A stretch of DNA of 64,000 nucleotides from Flammeovirgaceae bacterium UBA1842 (GTDB lineage: Bacteria > Bacteroidota > Bacteroidia > Cytophagales > Cyclobacteriaceae), in assembly GCA_002338655.1 (NCBI GenBank), contig DDIU01000017.1, positions 110,968-174,967 of the forward strand, given 5' to 3'. The position numbers and the translations under genes were made by a program. Positions 34,361-43,445 of this stretch are shown piece after piece (the stretch's first letter is position 1; each line of letters opens with the position of its first letter). The notes beneath the pieces were generated by a model. The model made no database searches. It was not told the origin of the DNA and worked only from the letters and a program-made list of their open reading frames with translations.

Positions 34361-34391
34361 TTTGTAATAGATAAATGAATTCCTAATTTTG
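34361..34391 (+). promoter_or_regulatory. Full Bacteroidota-type promoter for the lipoprotein gene
   Basis: TTTG (34361-34364), a 19-nt spacer and TAATTTTG (34384-34391) match the TTTG/TAnnTTTG consensus exactly. The ATG at 34415 is 23 nt downstream. This separates the lipoprotein gene from the signalling operon. Confidence 0.7.
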
Positions 34392-34414
34392 TTGACATCA
34401 TAAAAAATGTGCAT

Positions 34415-35311
34415 ATGAGGATTTTAACATTGTTTTTAGCTGTTTTTGTTTTAGCATGTAATTCAAGCAAAAAACCTGATGAACAAGCGTTTCTTGAAAG
34501 TCTAGACTCAACTAAGGTTGACGGTCCGGCTATTTCTGGGGAAGTGATTAGCAGCATAATCCAGCAGATTCCTTCACCTTTGGAGATTTCAGTACTGCTA
34601 AAAGAATCTGGAACTAAATATGATAAATCATTCTTAAATTCTGGTGACAACATTTCAAAATACAACAGCAACTATAGAAAGGCATTAAACCTAGGTATTT
34701 ATGGTACTGACCTAGGGTATACAAATATCTACGAGCAAAATCAAGATGGACTTGATTACATGGCAGCAATAAAAGAACTGGCCAATGGCTTAAGTATTGG
34801 GCAATTTTTCGACATTGAAACGATTGGAAGATTAGCCACCAATAGCAAAAACCTTGATTCATTATTGCTCATTACCACGCAAAATTTTAATAGCATCAAT
34901 AGTTATCTTCAAGAGCAGAACAGGGCTAACCTTAGCGTTCTACTTTTGACTGGTGGTTGGTTAGAAGCCATGCACATTACCTGTCAAGTAGCAAATAAAA
35001 ATAAAGACAACAAGGAATTACGTGATACCATTGGTGAACAAAAGATTATTTTAGAGAACATAGTTCTTCTATTAAGTTTCTATCAAGAGGTTGATCAGAA
35101 TATGGCATCGCTTTTGGAAGACATGAAAGCATTACAAAATGAGTACAATAACATTGAGATCATTAAGACATATAAAGAATCTACTTTTGAGATTGTTGAT
35201 GGAGTAATGATGATTAAGGATAATAGTACTAGCGAAATTAAGATCACTCAGGAGAATGTAACAAACATCACCCAATTGATCAGTTCAATCAGAAAAAAAG
35301 TTATTAGTTAA
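34415..35311 (+). CDS. Lipoprotein of unknown function
   Basis: 298 residues. The signal peptide ends in a lipobox (FVLAC, lipidated C15), followed by NSSKKPDE, so it is a membrane-anchored lipoprotein. The rest is mainly helical without a known domain. A GTG two codons upstream (34409) is in frame, but the ATG at 34415 gives a standard signal peptide. It has its own promoter. A link to the ABC transporter upstream is possible but unproven. Confidence 0.82.
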   Translation: MRILTLFLAVFVLACNSSKKPDEQAFLESLDSTKVDGPAISGEVISSIIQQIPSPLEISVLLKESGTKYDKSFLNSGDNISKYNSNYRKALNLGIYGTDLGYTNIYEQNQDGLDYMAAIKELANGLSIGQFFDIETIGRLATNSKNLDSLLLITTQNFNSINSYLQEQNRANLSVLLLTGGWLEAMHITCQVANKNKDNKELRDTIGEQKIILENIVLLLSFYQEVDQNMASLLEDMKALQNEYNNIEIIKTYKESTFEIVDGVMMIKDNSTSEIKITQENVTNITQLISSIRKKVIS

Positions 35312-35328
35312 GTGAAAATTTTCGAAAT

Positions 35329-35757
35329 ATGAAAAAGGCTCTTTTTACATTTTTTGTAGCAGGTTTATTTTTAATGGCAGGTACAGCAAGTGCTCAGTGC
35401 AACCCTGAGCAATATACAAATACATGCATACCCAAACTTGCTTCAGGATTTAACTTCCTGAAAAGTTACAAAATAGACGGCCAAGCTGGCGCCAAAACAA
35501 AAGTGGAGTATTCTTACGTTTTTACAAAAGGAACACAATACATGATTAACGTCTGTGCCACTGGTGATGCCACAGATGGAATAATTGTAAGTCTATTTGA
35601 TAGTAACAGAAATCAAGTGGCCAGTAGTAAAATAAACAATCAATTCATCTCAGCCATTGCCTATCCATGTAACACTACAGGTATCTACTACATTCAATAT
35701 ACTTTTGATAAATCTGCAGAATTTTGTGGAGGAAGTGCTTTAGGCTTCAAGAGATAA
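35329..35757 (+). CDS. Secreted protein of unknown function, 142 residues
   Basis: A clear signal peptide (MKKALFTFFVAGLFLMAGTASA) is followed by a mature domain of about 120 residues, rich in beta strands, with several cysteines (CNPEQ, NTCIP, NVCATG, YPCNTTG, EFCGG) that could form disulfides. The pattern (KVEYSYVFTKGTQYMINVCATG, YIQYTF) recalls small jelly-roll or pre-peptidase-like domains. No function is assigned. It follows the lipoprotein gene by 17 nt and ends before a strong terminator. Confidence 0.8.
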   Translation: MKKALFTFFVAGLFLMAGTASAQCNPEQYTNTCIPKLASGFNFLKSYKIDGQAGAKTKVEYSYVFTKGTQYMINVCATGDATDGIIVSLFDSNRNQVASSKINNQFISAIAYPCNTTGIYYIQYTFDKSAEFCGGSALGFKR

Positions 35758-35782
35758 TACTACATAACTATCGATATTTATA

Positions 35783-35816
35783 AAGCAGGTCCCTAAAAAG
35801 GCCTGCTTATTTTTTT
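35783..35816 (+). terminator. Intrinsic terminator after the secreted-protein gene, abutting the esterase start
   Basis: AAGCAGG (35783-35789) pairs with CCTGCTT (35802-35808), followed by ATTTTTTT. The ATG of the next gene begins at 35817, directly after the last T. Confidence 0.85.
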
Positions 35817-36458
35817 ATGGAGGAAAAACGAATTCAATTTGAGTATAATGCGCGGTATTTTCAATATGGTGAGCTGAATGAAAACACCAAAAATCTCCTA
35901 TTTGTAATCCATGGCTATGGCCAGCAGGCGAAATATTTCTTAAGGAAATTTGAATCTTTAAATCAGCAAGATAACTGTATAATTGCCCCGGAAGGGCTTT
36001 CAAGATTCTACCTTAAAGGTTACAGCGGACGCGTAGGGGCTACCTGGATGACTAAAGAAGATCGGCTTTCCGATATCGACAATTACATTACCTATTTGAA
36101 TTCAATCTATGAAACACTTAAACCAAACCTACCAGAAAACATAACCATCTCTGTTATTGGTTTTTCACAAGGATCAGCTACTGCTTCACGTTGGGCGGCA
36201 TCTTTACCGTTTGATTTCAATCAACTAATACTATGGGCTGGGGTTTTTCCCCCAGATATGGACTTCGACAAAGCATCGACAAAATTTGTAACAAAGAAGA
36301 TATTTTATGTTTATGGCACAGAAGATCCCTTTTTAACTAAAGAACGATTGGAAGAAATGAAACTGCTGTCCAAAAAACTAAAAGTGACCCCAAAAATCAT
36401 AAAATTTGAGGGTGGCCATGAAATAGATAAAGAGGTTCTAAATCAACTCTTTTTGTAA
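35817..36458 (+). CDS. Alpha/beta hydrolase, carboxylesterase-like
   Basis: 213 residues. The alpha/beta-hydrolase triad is visible: oxyanion region VIHGYGQQAKYF, nucleophile elbow GFSQGSATAS, aspartate in VYGTEDPFL and histidine in FEGGHEIDKEVL. The family (phospholipase/carboxylesterase type) hydrolyses short acyl esters. No signal peptide. The start is the ATG at 35817 that immediately follows a terminator U-tract; no other in-frame start lies upstream. The 3' end overlaps the convergent SDR gene by 16 bp. Confidence 0.9.
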   Translation: MEEKRIQFEYNARYFQYGELNENTKNLLFVIHGYGQQAKYFLRKFESLNQQDNCIIAPEGLSRFYLKGYSGRVGATWMTKEDRLSDIDNYITYLNSIYETLKPNLPENITISVIGFSQGSATASRWAASLPFDFNQLILWAGVFPPDMDFDKASTKFVTKKIFYVYGTEDPFLTKERLEEMKLLSKKLKVTPKIIKFEGGHEIDKEVLNQLFL

Positions 36459-37201
36459 ACTATGGTAGAAGATGCCTGGGCCGTTGGGAATACAACCATA
36501 TCACTGACATTGACATGAGCAGGTCTTGTAATCACAAATAATATCGTTTCGGCAATGTCTTGCGCCTGTAAAGGCTTATAGTTCTGATATACACTATTAG
36601 CCCTCACTTCATCCCCCTTAAATCTTACTTTGGAAAATTCCGTTTCTACCAATCCAGGATTGATGGCCGTTACCTTTATGCCATAAGGGTTTAAGTCCAT
36701 CCGCATGCCATTGCTTATGGCATCCACAGCATGTTTTGATGCACAATATACATTGCCATTAGGATATACTTCTTTCCCTGCAATAGAACCGATATTAACG
36801 ATATGTCCAGTGTTTCTTTCCACCATCTGAGGTGTAATGTATTTTGATAGGTAAAGCAATCCTTTCACATTAATATCTATCATGGCATCCCAATCATCGA
36901 GGTTACCTTCATGAATTGGGCCTAACCCATGGGCATTGCCTGCGTTATTAATAAGTACATCGATCTCTTGCCATTCCTTTGGTAGGCCTAGTATGGCAGT
37001 GTATATGTCCTGTTTTTCCCTTATATCAAAATTCAAAATCTTAACATCGACCTTCTTACCAAGCCGCTGAGATAAATCCTCCAATCGCTCCAACCGTCTC
37101 CCGGCTAATATTAAATTGAAATTATTGTCTGCCAGAAGTTCGGCAGTGGCTTTCCCTATTCCAGAAGTAGCACCTGAAATAAAAACTATCCTTCTCTTCA
37201 T
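36443..37201 (-). CDS. SDR family NADP-dependent oxidoreductase (YdfG-like)
   Basis: 252 residues of the classical short-chain dehydrogenase fold. The cofactor motif is SGATSGIGKATAELL, with GRR after strand 2 favouring NADP. Then come NNAGNAHGLGP, the catalytic serine in NIGSIAGKEV and the YCASK motif with Tyr and Lys. It resembles YdfG-type 3-hydroxy acid or L-allo-threonine dehydrogenases; the substrate is uncertain. Start ATG at 37201, overlapping the porT stop. Confidence 0.92.
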   Translation of the reverse strand: MKRRIVFISGATSGIGKATAELLADNNFNLILAGRRLERLEDLSQRLGKKVDVKILNFDIREKQDIYTAILGLPKEWQEIDVLINNAGNAHGLGPIHEGNLDDWDAMIDINVKGLLYLSKYITPQMVERNTGHIVNIGSIAGKEVYPNGNVYCASKHAVDAISNGMRMDLNPYGIKVTAINPGLVETEFSKVRFKGDEVRANSVYQNYKPLQAQDIAETILFVITRPAHVNVSDMVVFPTAQASSTIVYKKS

Positions 37202-37941
37202 TATTGAAAAAGTAAATAAAGGGTTATTGTATTTGTATTTAATCGATCAATGCCTGCACTTAGTGGATTGTTTTCTTCATTGCCAAGCATATTGGTGATT
37301 CCTTTAGAAAAACGAATCTCCGGAGAGAATTTAAATAATGGATAGTACATGTCTATTCCAAATCCTGCATCTAATGAAAGATTAAAGGCTTTAATCGGTA
37401 AATTTTGCTTGCTTACTTCATCTACATCATTTTTCCCAGATGCTTCGAATCCTGGTTTTATGCCCCCCACCATGTACATCCTGAAATTTCCCCTACGCTC
37501 AGATTTATATTTTAGTAGGAGTGGTAATTCCACTACAGTAGTTTCTACAAGTTCATCAATTTTAGGTGCATCAAGTCTCAAATATTGAACCCTATGTTCA
37601 TAAAAGGCGACCTTCGGCAATAATCTTACATCGAAAAATTCCGACAATCTTAGGTTAACTATAAAGCCCAATGAGAAGCCAGGTGACCAAGATGGTGAAA
37701 TAGAATAGATTGAATCCAGGCCATTGGTGGTAAATCTATCAGAGTATTTTAATTGGTAGGTTGTAGTATGTATCCCAATTAAAAAACCATAGCTTAGAAA
37801 TCGATCATCGTAATGTGGATTATTCATGGCCACGTTACGCTGGGCGTTTACATGTCCAATGAAACCACAAAGAAGTAGTACAATAATGGCTACTTCTCGC
37901 CTACATAAATCGAGCTTACACCGAATGTTAAAGATCTGCAT
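37201..37941 (-). CDS. porT: PorT-family outer-membrane beta-barrel protein (type IX secretion)
   Basis: 246 residues with a signal peptide after a polar start (EVAIIVLLLCGFIGHVNAQ) and alternating beta-barrel strands ending in aromatic ITLYLLFQ. PorT is a component of the Bacteroidota type IX secretion system, and in several genomes it lies next to ubiE, as here. The ATG at 37941 lies 52 bp inside the end of ubiE in another frame; no alternative start exists downstream before the signal peptide. Identity rests on fold and gene neighbourhood. Confidence 0.88.
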   Translation of the reverse strand: MQIFNIRCKLDLCRREVAIIVLLLCGFIGHVNAQRNVAMNNPHYDDRFLSYGFLIGIHTTTYQLKYSDRFTTNGLDSIYSISPSWSPGFSLGFIVNLRLSEFFDVRLLPKVAFYEHRVQYLRLDAPKIDELVETTVVELPLLLKYKSERRGNFRMYMVGGIKPGFEASGKNDVDEVSKQNLPIKAFNLSLDAGFGIDMYYPLFKFSPEIRFSKGITNMLGNEENNPLSAGIDRLNTNTITLYLLFQ

Positions 37942-38612
37942 TTAGTATTTTTAAATCCTGCATTTTTCAGTACTTCTAAAAACTTTTCCCCATCAGGGAA
38001 GGCCTCAACCGACTCTGGTAGATAAGTGTAGGCAGCGTTATCTTTGGAAACCAGCTTACCAATTTTAGGTAAAATTGCTCTAAAGTAAAAATTATAAATC
38101 TGCTTGAACGGGAATTTCGTAGGTTTAGAGAATTCCAATATCACTGCTTTCCCACCTGGTTTCAATACCCTATTCATATCCATTATACCTTTTTCCAGGT
38201 TTTCGAAGTTCCTTACTCCAAAGGAAACGATTACAGAATCAAAAGTATTGTCATCAAACAATAGCTTTTCGCTATCTCCCAGTTGAAGATCAATGATTTT
38301 GTCCAAACCTTTTCGTTTCATCTTCTCCCTACCAACTGACAACATGCCTTCAGAAATGTCTACACCGATGATTTTTTCTGGTTTTAACGATAATGCCTCT
38401 ATTGCAAAATCACCCGTACCAGTGGCTATGTCCAAAATATACTTTGGCTTGTCTTTTTTAAGCATTCCAATAGCCTGCTTACGCCATAAAATATCAATGC
38501 CCAGGCTTAAGAAATGATTGAGAAAATCATACTTCTTGCTGATGTTGTTGAACATTTCAGCTACCTGCTGCTTTTTACCTGACTTATTTTCTTTATAGGG
38601 TAATACGGTCAT
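37890..38612 (-). CDS. ubiE: Demethylmenaquinone methyltransferase
   Basis: 240 residues. It adds the last methyl group in menaquinone synthesis. Motifs are VAEMFNNISKKYDFLNHFLSLGID, the SAM site ILDIATGTGDFAIEAL, VSFGVRNFENLEKG and the closing CRSLTFGVSSIYVGEK, all typical of UbiE/MenG. The frame opens with a TTG at 38645, but the ATG at 38612 gives the usual N-terminus (TVLPYKENKSGKKQQVAEMF). It is upstream of porT and overlaps it. Confidence 0.96.
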   Translation of the reverse strand: MTVLPYKENKSGKKQQVAEMFNNISKKYDFLNHFLSLGIDILWRKQAIGMLKKDKPKYILDIATGTGDFAIEALSLKPEKIIGVDISEGMLSVGREKMKRKGLDKIIDLQLGDSEKLLFDDNTFDSVIVSFGVRNFENLEKGIMDMNRVLKPGGKAVILEFSKPTKFPFKQIYNFYFRAILPKIGKLVSKDNAAYTYLPESVEAFPDGEKFLEVLKNAGFKNTKCRSLTFGVSSIYVGEK

Positions 38613-38701
38613 AAATGCCTTGGTTGATAATCTGGGTATTAACAAAAGGCAAATATCCTTTGAACAAAAGGATATTCCTAAATCATACGTAAATTATGTG
38701 A

Positions 38702-40753
38702 TTATTTGCCGCCAGTAACTTTAAACTCTACCCTTCTGTTGAGTTCCCTTCCCTCTTTCTCGTCATCATTACTAGCCAATGGACGCTCCTCGCCATATCC
38801 CACTGCAATGATTCTTCTGGCGTCCACTCCTTTCTTTACCAGATAGTCCTTAACGGCATTTGCCCTTCGCTGTGAAAGGTTCTTGTTATAGGCCTTAGAA
38901 CCGATGTTATCTGTATGTCCAGAAATTTCGATTTGCATACCCGTATTTTGCGACATCATACTTTCCAACTTATTCAATTCGTTGTATGATTCATCTTTGA
39001 AAGTGGCCTTGTCAAAATTAAAATAGATGTTGCTAAGCACAGAACGCGTTCCCATTTTCAGCTTCCTCATCCGAACGGTTCTTTCTATGTTCTGTGATTT
39101 AGTAGTAGTACCTGGCAATGTCACATCCAAATTCTCAAAAACATATCCGCTATTCTCTACAGATAATTTGTACTGTTTCGATGTTTTAGAATTCACCTTG
39201 AATTCGAAAACGCCAGCTCCTTTATTCGTTTTACCTGCCGTAACATTATCATTACTTACCAGACTTACTTTGGCTTCTAATGGTCTGTTGCTCTCGTCTA
39301 CTACTTTTACCACTAGAGTTACTGGCAACATTGTTTCTACAGGTTTCTCAACTTCTTGCACAGGTTCTTCGGTAGGTGTTACTTCTTCCACTGGTTCAGT
39401 GCTTGCAATAGGTTCGGGTTTTTCCTCCACTTCTTTTTCCGTAACCATATAAATATCGGTAAAGCCAAACCCATCTTCCCGAACAGAAGCATAATAGCCT
39501 CTGCCCCCATCTTTAGTACTCACAAAATAGATGTCGTTATCAGGGGTATTGATAGGATATCCAAGGTTTACAGGTTCACCCCACTCCCCTGCAGCACTGT
39601 CATAAGTGGATTTGAAAATATCATAACCTCCCATTCCTTTCCTGCCCTGGCTACTGAAGTAAAGCGTCTTTCCGTCATAATCTATAAATGGACCATCATC
39701 ATCATATTCCGTATTGATTATTGGCCCTAGGTTTTTAGAGCGGGTCCATTCACCATTTCTATCTTTAATACTATAATAAATATCAATCCCTCCTTGGCCT
39801 CCAGGTCGATCACTAGAGAAGAATAAAAGTTGGCCATCAGGTGACATAGAAACCGAGCTTTCTTTAAACCCTGCCGAATTAATGTATTCACTCAAGGGCT
39901 GAGGGAAAGTCCAAGTGCCATCAGGTTTTTTGGTAGATTCATAAATATCACCATTATTGTCATCCTTATAAAGGAACAATTTATTTCCATCGGCTGACAA
40001 AGCAAGGTTGGAGTCATGGAAGGGAGTATTTATCACATCACCGATATTTTTGGCATAGCCCCATTTTCCATTTTCCTTAGTACTGATAAAAATATCTTCA
40101 TAAGGCTTATTATCTGTAAACACATTCTCATTAAGGTTTCCTTCTTTTCTACGTGAGGTAAACACCATGATGGTTTCATCCTCATTTAGTGTTGGGCCAT
40201 ATTCCTCATATTCAGTGTTAATAGCACTACCCAAATTTACTATAGAGAAATGAGCAGGATTAGCTACGAATTCAATCGCATTTTGACACTCATAAATCCT
40301 TCGTTCAACAACAGAAAGCTCTGTTCTATCCCTTCCCCTATACCCATCTTTATCAAGTAGTTTGGTTTTATAGCGATTGTAATAGGCCAGTGCCTTTTCA
40401 AATTCCATCCCATACTGGTAGGCCTGACCAATCCAATAAGAAATGTCAAACCTGTATTCAGGATCAAGTTCCAATACTTTCAAGAAGTACTTTACAGCCT
40501 TGCTTTTACCTACTGTACGTAAGTAAAAATCCCCCGCCCTATAGTTAGCTACTATATTTGATGGGTCAGCCTCTGCTGCAAACACATAAATATCCCGCAC
40601 ATCAACCATAGGTTGTGCCGCCTGCATCATCAGTTCAGCTTGGGCTATATAATCCAAGGCCTGCTGCTTGCCGTCCACTTCTTGTGAAAATACTTTTAGG
40701 CTGACTCCTGATAAAAGTGCCATTAAAATTAAAATCCTGAACCTATGATACAT
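38702..40753 (-). CDS. OmpA-family protein with TPR, PD40 propeller and carboxypeptidase-like domain (PorE-like)
   Basis: 683 residues after a signal peptide (ILILMALLSGVSLKVFSQ). Domain order: TPR-like helices (about 30-145), PD40/TolB-type propeller blades (GPTLNEDETIMVFTSRR, VSMSPDGQLLFFSSDRPGG), a proline/glutamate linker, a carboxypeptidase-regulatory-like strand domain (VTLVVKVVDESNRPLEAKVSL) and a C-terminal OmpA peptidoglycan-binding domain (EISGHTDNIGSKAYNKNLSQRRA). This order matches PorE of the type IX secretion system, and porT is close by. The frame opens at TTG 40771; ATG 40753 fits the signal peptide. Confidence 0.9.
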   Translation of the reverse strand: MYHRFRILILMALLSGVSLKVFSQEVDGKQQALDYIAQAELMMQAAQPMVDVRDIYVFAAEADPSNIVANYRAGDFYLRTVGKSKAVKYFLKVLELDPEYRFDISYWIGQAYQYGMEFEKALAYYNRYKTKLLDKDGYRGRDRTELSVVERRIYECQNAIEFVANPAHFSIVNLGSAINTEYEEYGPTLNEDETIMVFTSRRKEGNLNENVFTDNKPYEDIFISTKENGKWGYAKNIGDVINTPFHDSNLALSADGNKLFLYKDDNNGDIYESTKKPDGTWTFPQPLSEYINSAGFKESSVSMSPDGQLLFFSSDRPGGQGGIDIYYSIKDRNGEWTRSKNLGPIINTEYDDDGPFIDYDGKTLYFSSQGRKGMGGYDIFKSTYDSAAGEWGEPVNLGYPINTPDNDIYFVSTKDGGRGYYASVREDGFGFTDIYMVTEKEVEEKPEPIASTEPVEEVTPTEEPVQEVEKPVETMLPVTLVVKVVDESNRPLEAKVSLVSNDNVTAGKTNKGAGVFEFKVNSKTSKQYKLSVENSGYVFENLDVTLPGTTTKSQNIERTVRMRKLKMGTRSVLSNIYFNFDKATFKDESYNELNKLESMMSQNTGMQIEISGHTDNIGSKAYNKNLSQRRANAVKDYLVKKGVDARRIIAVGYGEERPLASNDDEKEGRELNRRVEFKVTGGK

Positions 40754-40958
40754 TTTCAATTGATATTTCAAGTCTTTGACTTAGTTAAAAAAATATGTGC
40801 TCTCCTTATAGTTTGCTCAATATCGATATTATTAAGCAATTATAAAATTAATATTTGAATTGAAGTATTACTTTAAGTCTAAAAAATTACATCCTTGCTA
40901 TTTAGCTATTAAATATACTTAATTGTTTTAATTTTAACAATCTGAAAGCATTTATCCA

Positions 40959-41561
40959 ATGAAGGTCAATCAAGCCGAATTTATAACCAGTAGCAGTGAA
41001 CATATTCAGTGCCCTCCAGCTGATTTTCCTGAAATTGCCTTTATAGGACGCTCCAATGTGGGTAAATCATCATTGATCAATATGCTTACCAATCATAAGA
41101 AGCTTGCCAAAGTCTCTGGTAAGCCTGGAAAAACCCAATTGATCAATCATTTTTTAATCAATCAAAGTTGGTTTTTAGTCGATTTACCTGGTTATGGATG
41201 GGCTAAAGTAGCGAAAACTGAAAAAGAGAAGTGGGGTGAAATGATCCATGATTACATTGTTGAGCGCACCAATTTGATCAATATTTTCGTTTTGATAGAC
41301 TCGCGCCATGAACCGCAACCTATTGACGTTGCCTTTATTAATTGGCTGGGTGAGAATGGTCTCCCCTTTTCATTAATATTTACAAAGGCCGATAAACAAT
41401 CAAAAAACAAAACACAATCGGCTATAGCCCGCTACAAGAAGGAATTAAAAAAATACTGGGAATTTCTTCCAACTTCGTTTGTTACCTCCTCTGCAACTCA
41501 AGAAGGTAGAGATGAGGTTTTAAATTATATAGATCAAATAATCTCTACTGGTAATTCATGA
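40959..41561 (+). CDS. engB: Ribosome biogenesis GTPase EngB (YsxC)
   Basis: 200 residues. The GTPase motifs are G1 GRSNVGKSSL, G2/switch KPGKTQLINHF, G3 DLPGYGWAKV, G4 FTKADK and G5 SSAT. EngB helps assemble the large ribosomal subunit. The length matches the family. ATG start. It is the first gene of a plus-strand run that continues with DUF5606. Confidence 0.96.
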   Translation: MKVNQAEFITSSSEHIQCPPADFPEIAFIGRSNVGKSSLINMLTNHKKLAKVSGKPGKTQLINHFLINQSWFLVDLPGYGWAKVAKTEKEKWGEMIHDYIVERTNLINIFVLIDSRHEPQPIDVAFINWLGENGLPFSLIFTKADKQSKNKTQSAIARYKKELKKYWEFLPTSFVTSSATQEGRDEVLNYIDQIISTGNS

Positions 41562-41570
41562 AATAATTTT

Positions 41571-41578
41571 TAGCTTTG
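41571..41578 (+). promoter_or_regulatory. -7 box (TAGCTTTG) for the DUF5606 gene
   Basis: Perfect TAnnTTTG 21 nt before the ATG at 41600. It also contains the TTG that a naive reading would take as the start codon. Confidence 0.5.
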
Positions 41579-41599
41579 CCACTCAAAATAAATAAAAAC

Positions 41600-42055
41600 A
41601 TGGATTATAGCGACATTGCGTCAGTAGCTGGTAAGGGCGGACTTTTCAAAGTAATAAAACCAACAAGAACCGGGGTTATTCTAGAATCTCTTGATAATGA
41701 AAAGCAAAAGCTTGTTGCTGGAGCTACACAAAGAATATCTGTGTTGAATGATATTTCTATTTACACCACTTCCCAAGAAGGCTCAGTGCCCATTGCCGAT
41801 GTATTCAAGAAAATTAAAAAGGAATTTGATGATGATCTTGGTGTAACACCTACCTCCGATAGTGAGGAACTAAAGGCGTTTATCAAACATATTATCCCCG
41901 AATATGATCCAAATCGGGTATATGTTTCAGACATCAAAAAAGTAGTGAACTGGTACCATTGTGTATTGACTAACGCCCCCGAACTTCTTGTGGAGGAAAA
42001 GAAAGAAAAGCCTGCCCCTAAGACCAAGGCTAAGGCAAAGAAAGAAGCAGAATAA
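41600..42055 (+). CDS. DUF5606 family protein
   Basis: 151 residues. The opening DYSDIASVAGKGGLFKVIKPTRTGVILESLD matches the DUF5606 family, found mainly in Bacteroidota and of unknown function. The tail is a basic, alanine-rich extension (KEKPAPKTKAKAKKEAE). An in-frame TTG at 41576 lies inside the presumed promoter, so the ATG at 41600 is chosen. It is followed 6 nt later by a small acidic gene. Confidence 0.87.
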   Translation: MDYSDIASVAGKGGLFKVIKPTRTGVILESLDNEKQKLVAGATQRISVLNDISIYTTSQEGSVPIADVFKKIKKEFDDDLGVTPTSDSEELKAFIKHIIPEYDPNRVYVSDIKKVVNWYHCVLTNAPELLVEEKKEKPAPKTKAKAKKEAE

Positions 42056-42061
42056 TATAAG

Positions 42062-42370
42062 GTGGAAAACCTTAATCAAACAGTAGCCCTTATACAAAAA
42101 GATTTTACATTGGAGGCCAGTGACCTGCCGGCCTCCATTGACTCCATGGATAAGCTAAGGATTGAGCTTAACAAAGTAGTTTCCTATCTATTGGATAAAG
42201 ATTTCAATAGATTGCTAAATGCACTCTATAGAATAGACGTAAGTGAAGCCAAAGTAAAACTAATCCTTAGTGAGGAAAACCCTGAACGCCTAAGTCTGGC
42301 CCTTACCGACTTAATTATTAAAAGAGAATTAAAAAAGATAGAGACCAGAAAAAAATATGGCCCTAGCTAA
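42062..42370 (+). CDS. Small helical hypothetical protein, 102 residues
   Basis: An all-helical soluble protein. The start is GTG at 42062, 6 nt after the DUF5606 stop; no ATG occurs in the first 28 codons. Visible segments include KLRIELNKVVSYLLDKDFNRLLNALYRI and RLSLALTDLIIKRELKKIE. It looks conserved as a DUF5606 neighbour, but the family name is not certain. Its end overlaps the convergent fbp gene by 8 bp. Confidence 0.75.
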   Translation: MENLNQTVALIQKDFTLEASDLPASIDSMDKLRIELNKVVSYLLDKDFNRLLNALYRIDVSEAKVKLILSEENPERLSLALTDLIIKRELKKIETRKKYGPS

Positions 42371-43352
42371 AATAAGATATAGCCTTTTCGACCATTTTCT
42401 TCGACCCTATAAATAAGGGGACACGCTGATGCAGCTCTGTTGGTTGTACACTTAAAATTCTTTCTTTACCTGTTGAGGCCAGTCCACCTGCCTGCTCTAC
42501 AATAAACGCCAATGCATTACATTCATACATAAGTCTCAGCTTACCATTTTTATCTTTAGCAGTAGCTGGATAAATATAAATGCCTCCCTTGAGCAAATTT
42601 CGATGAAAATCGGCTACTAAGGAACCAATGTACCTACCTGAATACCGATTGTCCTTGCAATACTCGATATAGGCCTTTACAGGTTCCTGAAAACTTTTAA
42701 AAGATCCTTCATTCACAGAATAGATATTTCCATCTTCAGGAACAGACATGTCTGCATGTGACAAAAAGTACTCCCCTAATGAAGGTTCATAAGTAAATCC
42801 ATTCACCCCATGACCAGTTGTATAAACTAACATGGTTGATGAACCATAAAGTAGGTAACCGGCAGCTACTTGCTCCTCCCCTTTTTGCAAAACATCTATA
42901 TCCTGTATCGGAGAGCCTGCTGGAGTTACCCTGCGATAAATTGAGAAAATAGTTCCTATAGAAACGTTGACATCAATATTGGAAGAGCCATCAAGTGGAT
43001 CAATGGCAATGACATACTTTCCGTCATTATTCAAATCAACTATTTCATCATCTTCTTCTGAGATTACAGCACAAGCCTCACCGCCTTTGGTCAATGCTCT
43101 GGTAAACCGAATATTTGCCAGTACATCCAATTTTTGCTGCTCTTCCCCCTGAACGTTCTGAGTGCCTATGGCACCAACAATATTGATCAGACCTGCCTTA
43201 TTAATTTCCCTGTTTACCACTTTACCTGCCAATGCGATATCCCGGAGAAGCTGAGAAAGTTCACCTGTGGCATATTGAAATTCCTCTTCCTTACTTTTAA
43301 TAAACCGATCAAGTGTGGTACCAATTGGGATAGCTATGCGAGAATCTTCCAT
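42363..43352 (-). CDS. fbp: Fructose-1,6-bisphosphatase, class I
   Basis: 329 residues. It hydrolyses fructose-1,6-bisphosphate in gluconeogenesis. The metal-binding motif AIDPLDGSSNIDVNVSIGTIF is diagnostic, with ISEEDDE just before it and YSGRYIGSLVADFHRNLLKGGIYIYP downstream for substrate binding. ATG start. A -7 box TAAATTTG with an upstream TTG at 19 nt precedes it. Confidence 0.97.
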   Translation of the reverse strand: MEDSRIAIPIGTTLDRFIKSKEEEFQYATGELSQLLRDIALAGKVVNREINKAGLINIVGAIGTQNVQGEEQQKLDVLANIRFTRALTKGGEACAVISEEDDEIVDLNNDGKYVIAIDPLDGSSNIDVNVSIGTIFSIYRRVTPAGSPIQDIDVLQKGEEQVAAGYLLYGSSTMLVYTTGHGVNGFTYEPSLGEYFLSHADMSVPEDGNIYSVNEGSFKSFQEPVKAYIEYCKDNRYSGRYIGSLVADFHRNLLKGGIYIYPATAKDKNGKLRLMYECNALAFIVEQAGGLASTGKERILSVQPTELHQRVPLFIGSKKMVEKAISYFS

Positions 43353-43401
43353 AAAAGATAGTGGGGCTTTAATTTCTTGATATTTAACTGCTATTTTGGT
43401 G

Positions 43402-43431
43402 CAAATTTAATAGATTAAATTTATCATTCAA
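43402..43431 (-). promoter_or_regulatory. Promoter for fbp (TTG-N19-TAAATTTG)
   Basis: On the minus strand TTG (43431-43429), a 19-nt spacer and TAAATTTG (43409-43402). The fbp ATG follows 49 nt later. It overlaps the region just before lysC. Confidence 0.55.
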
Positions 43432-43445
43432 TCGTTTGCGGAAAG

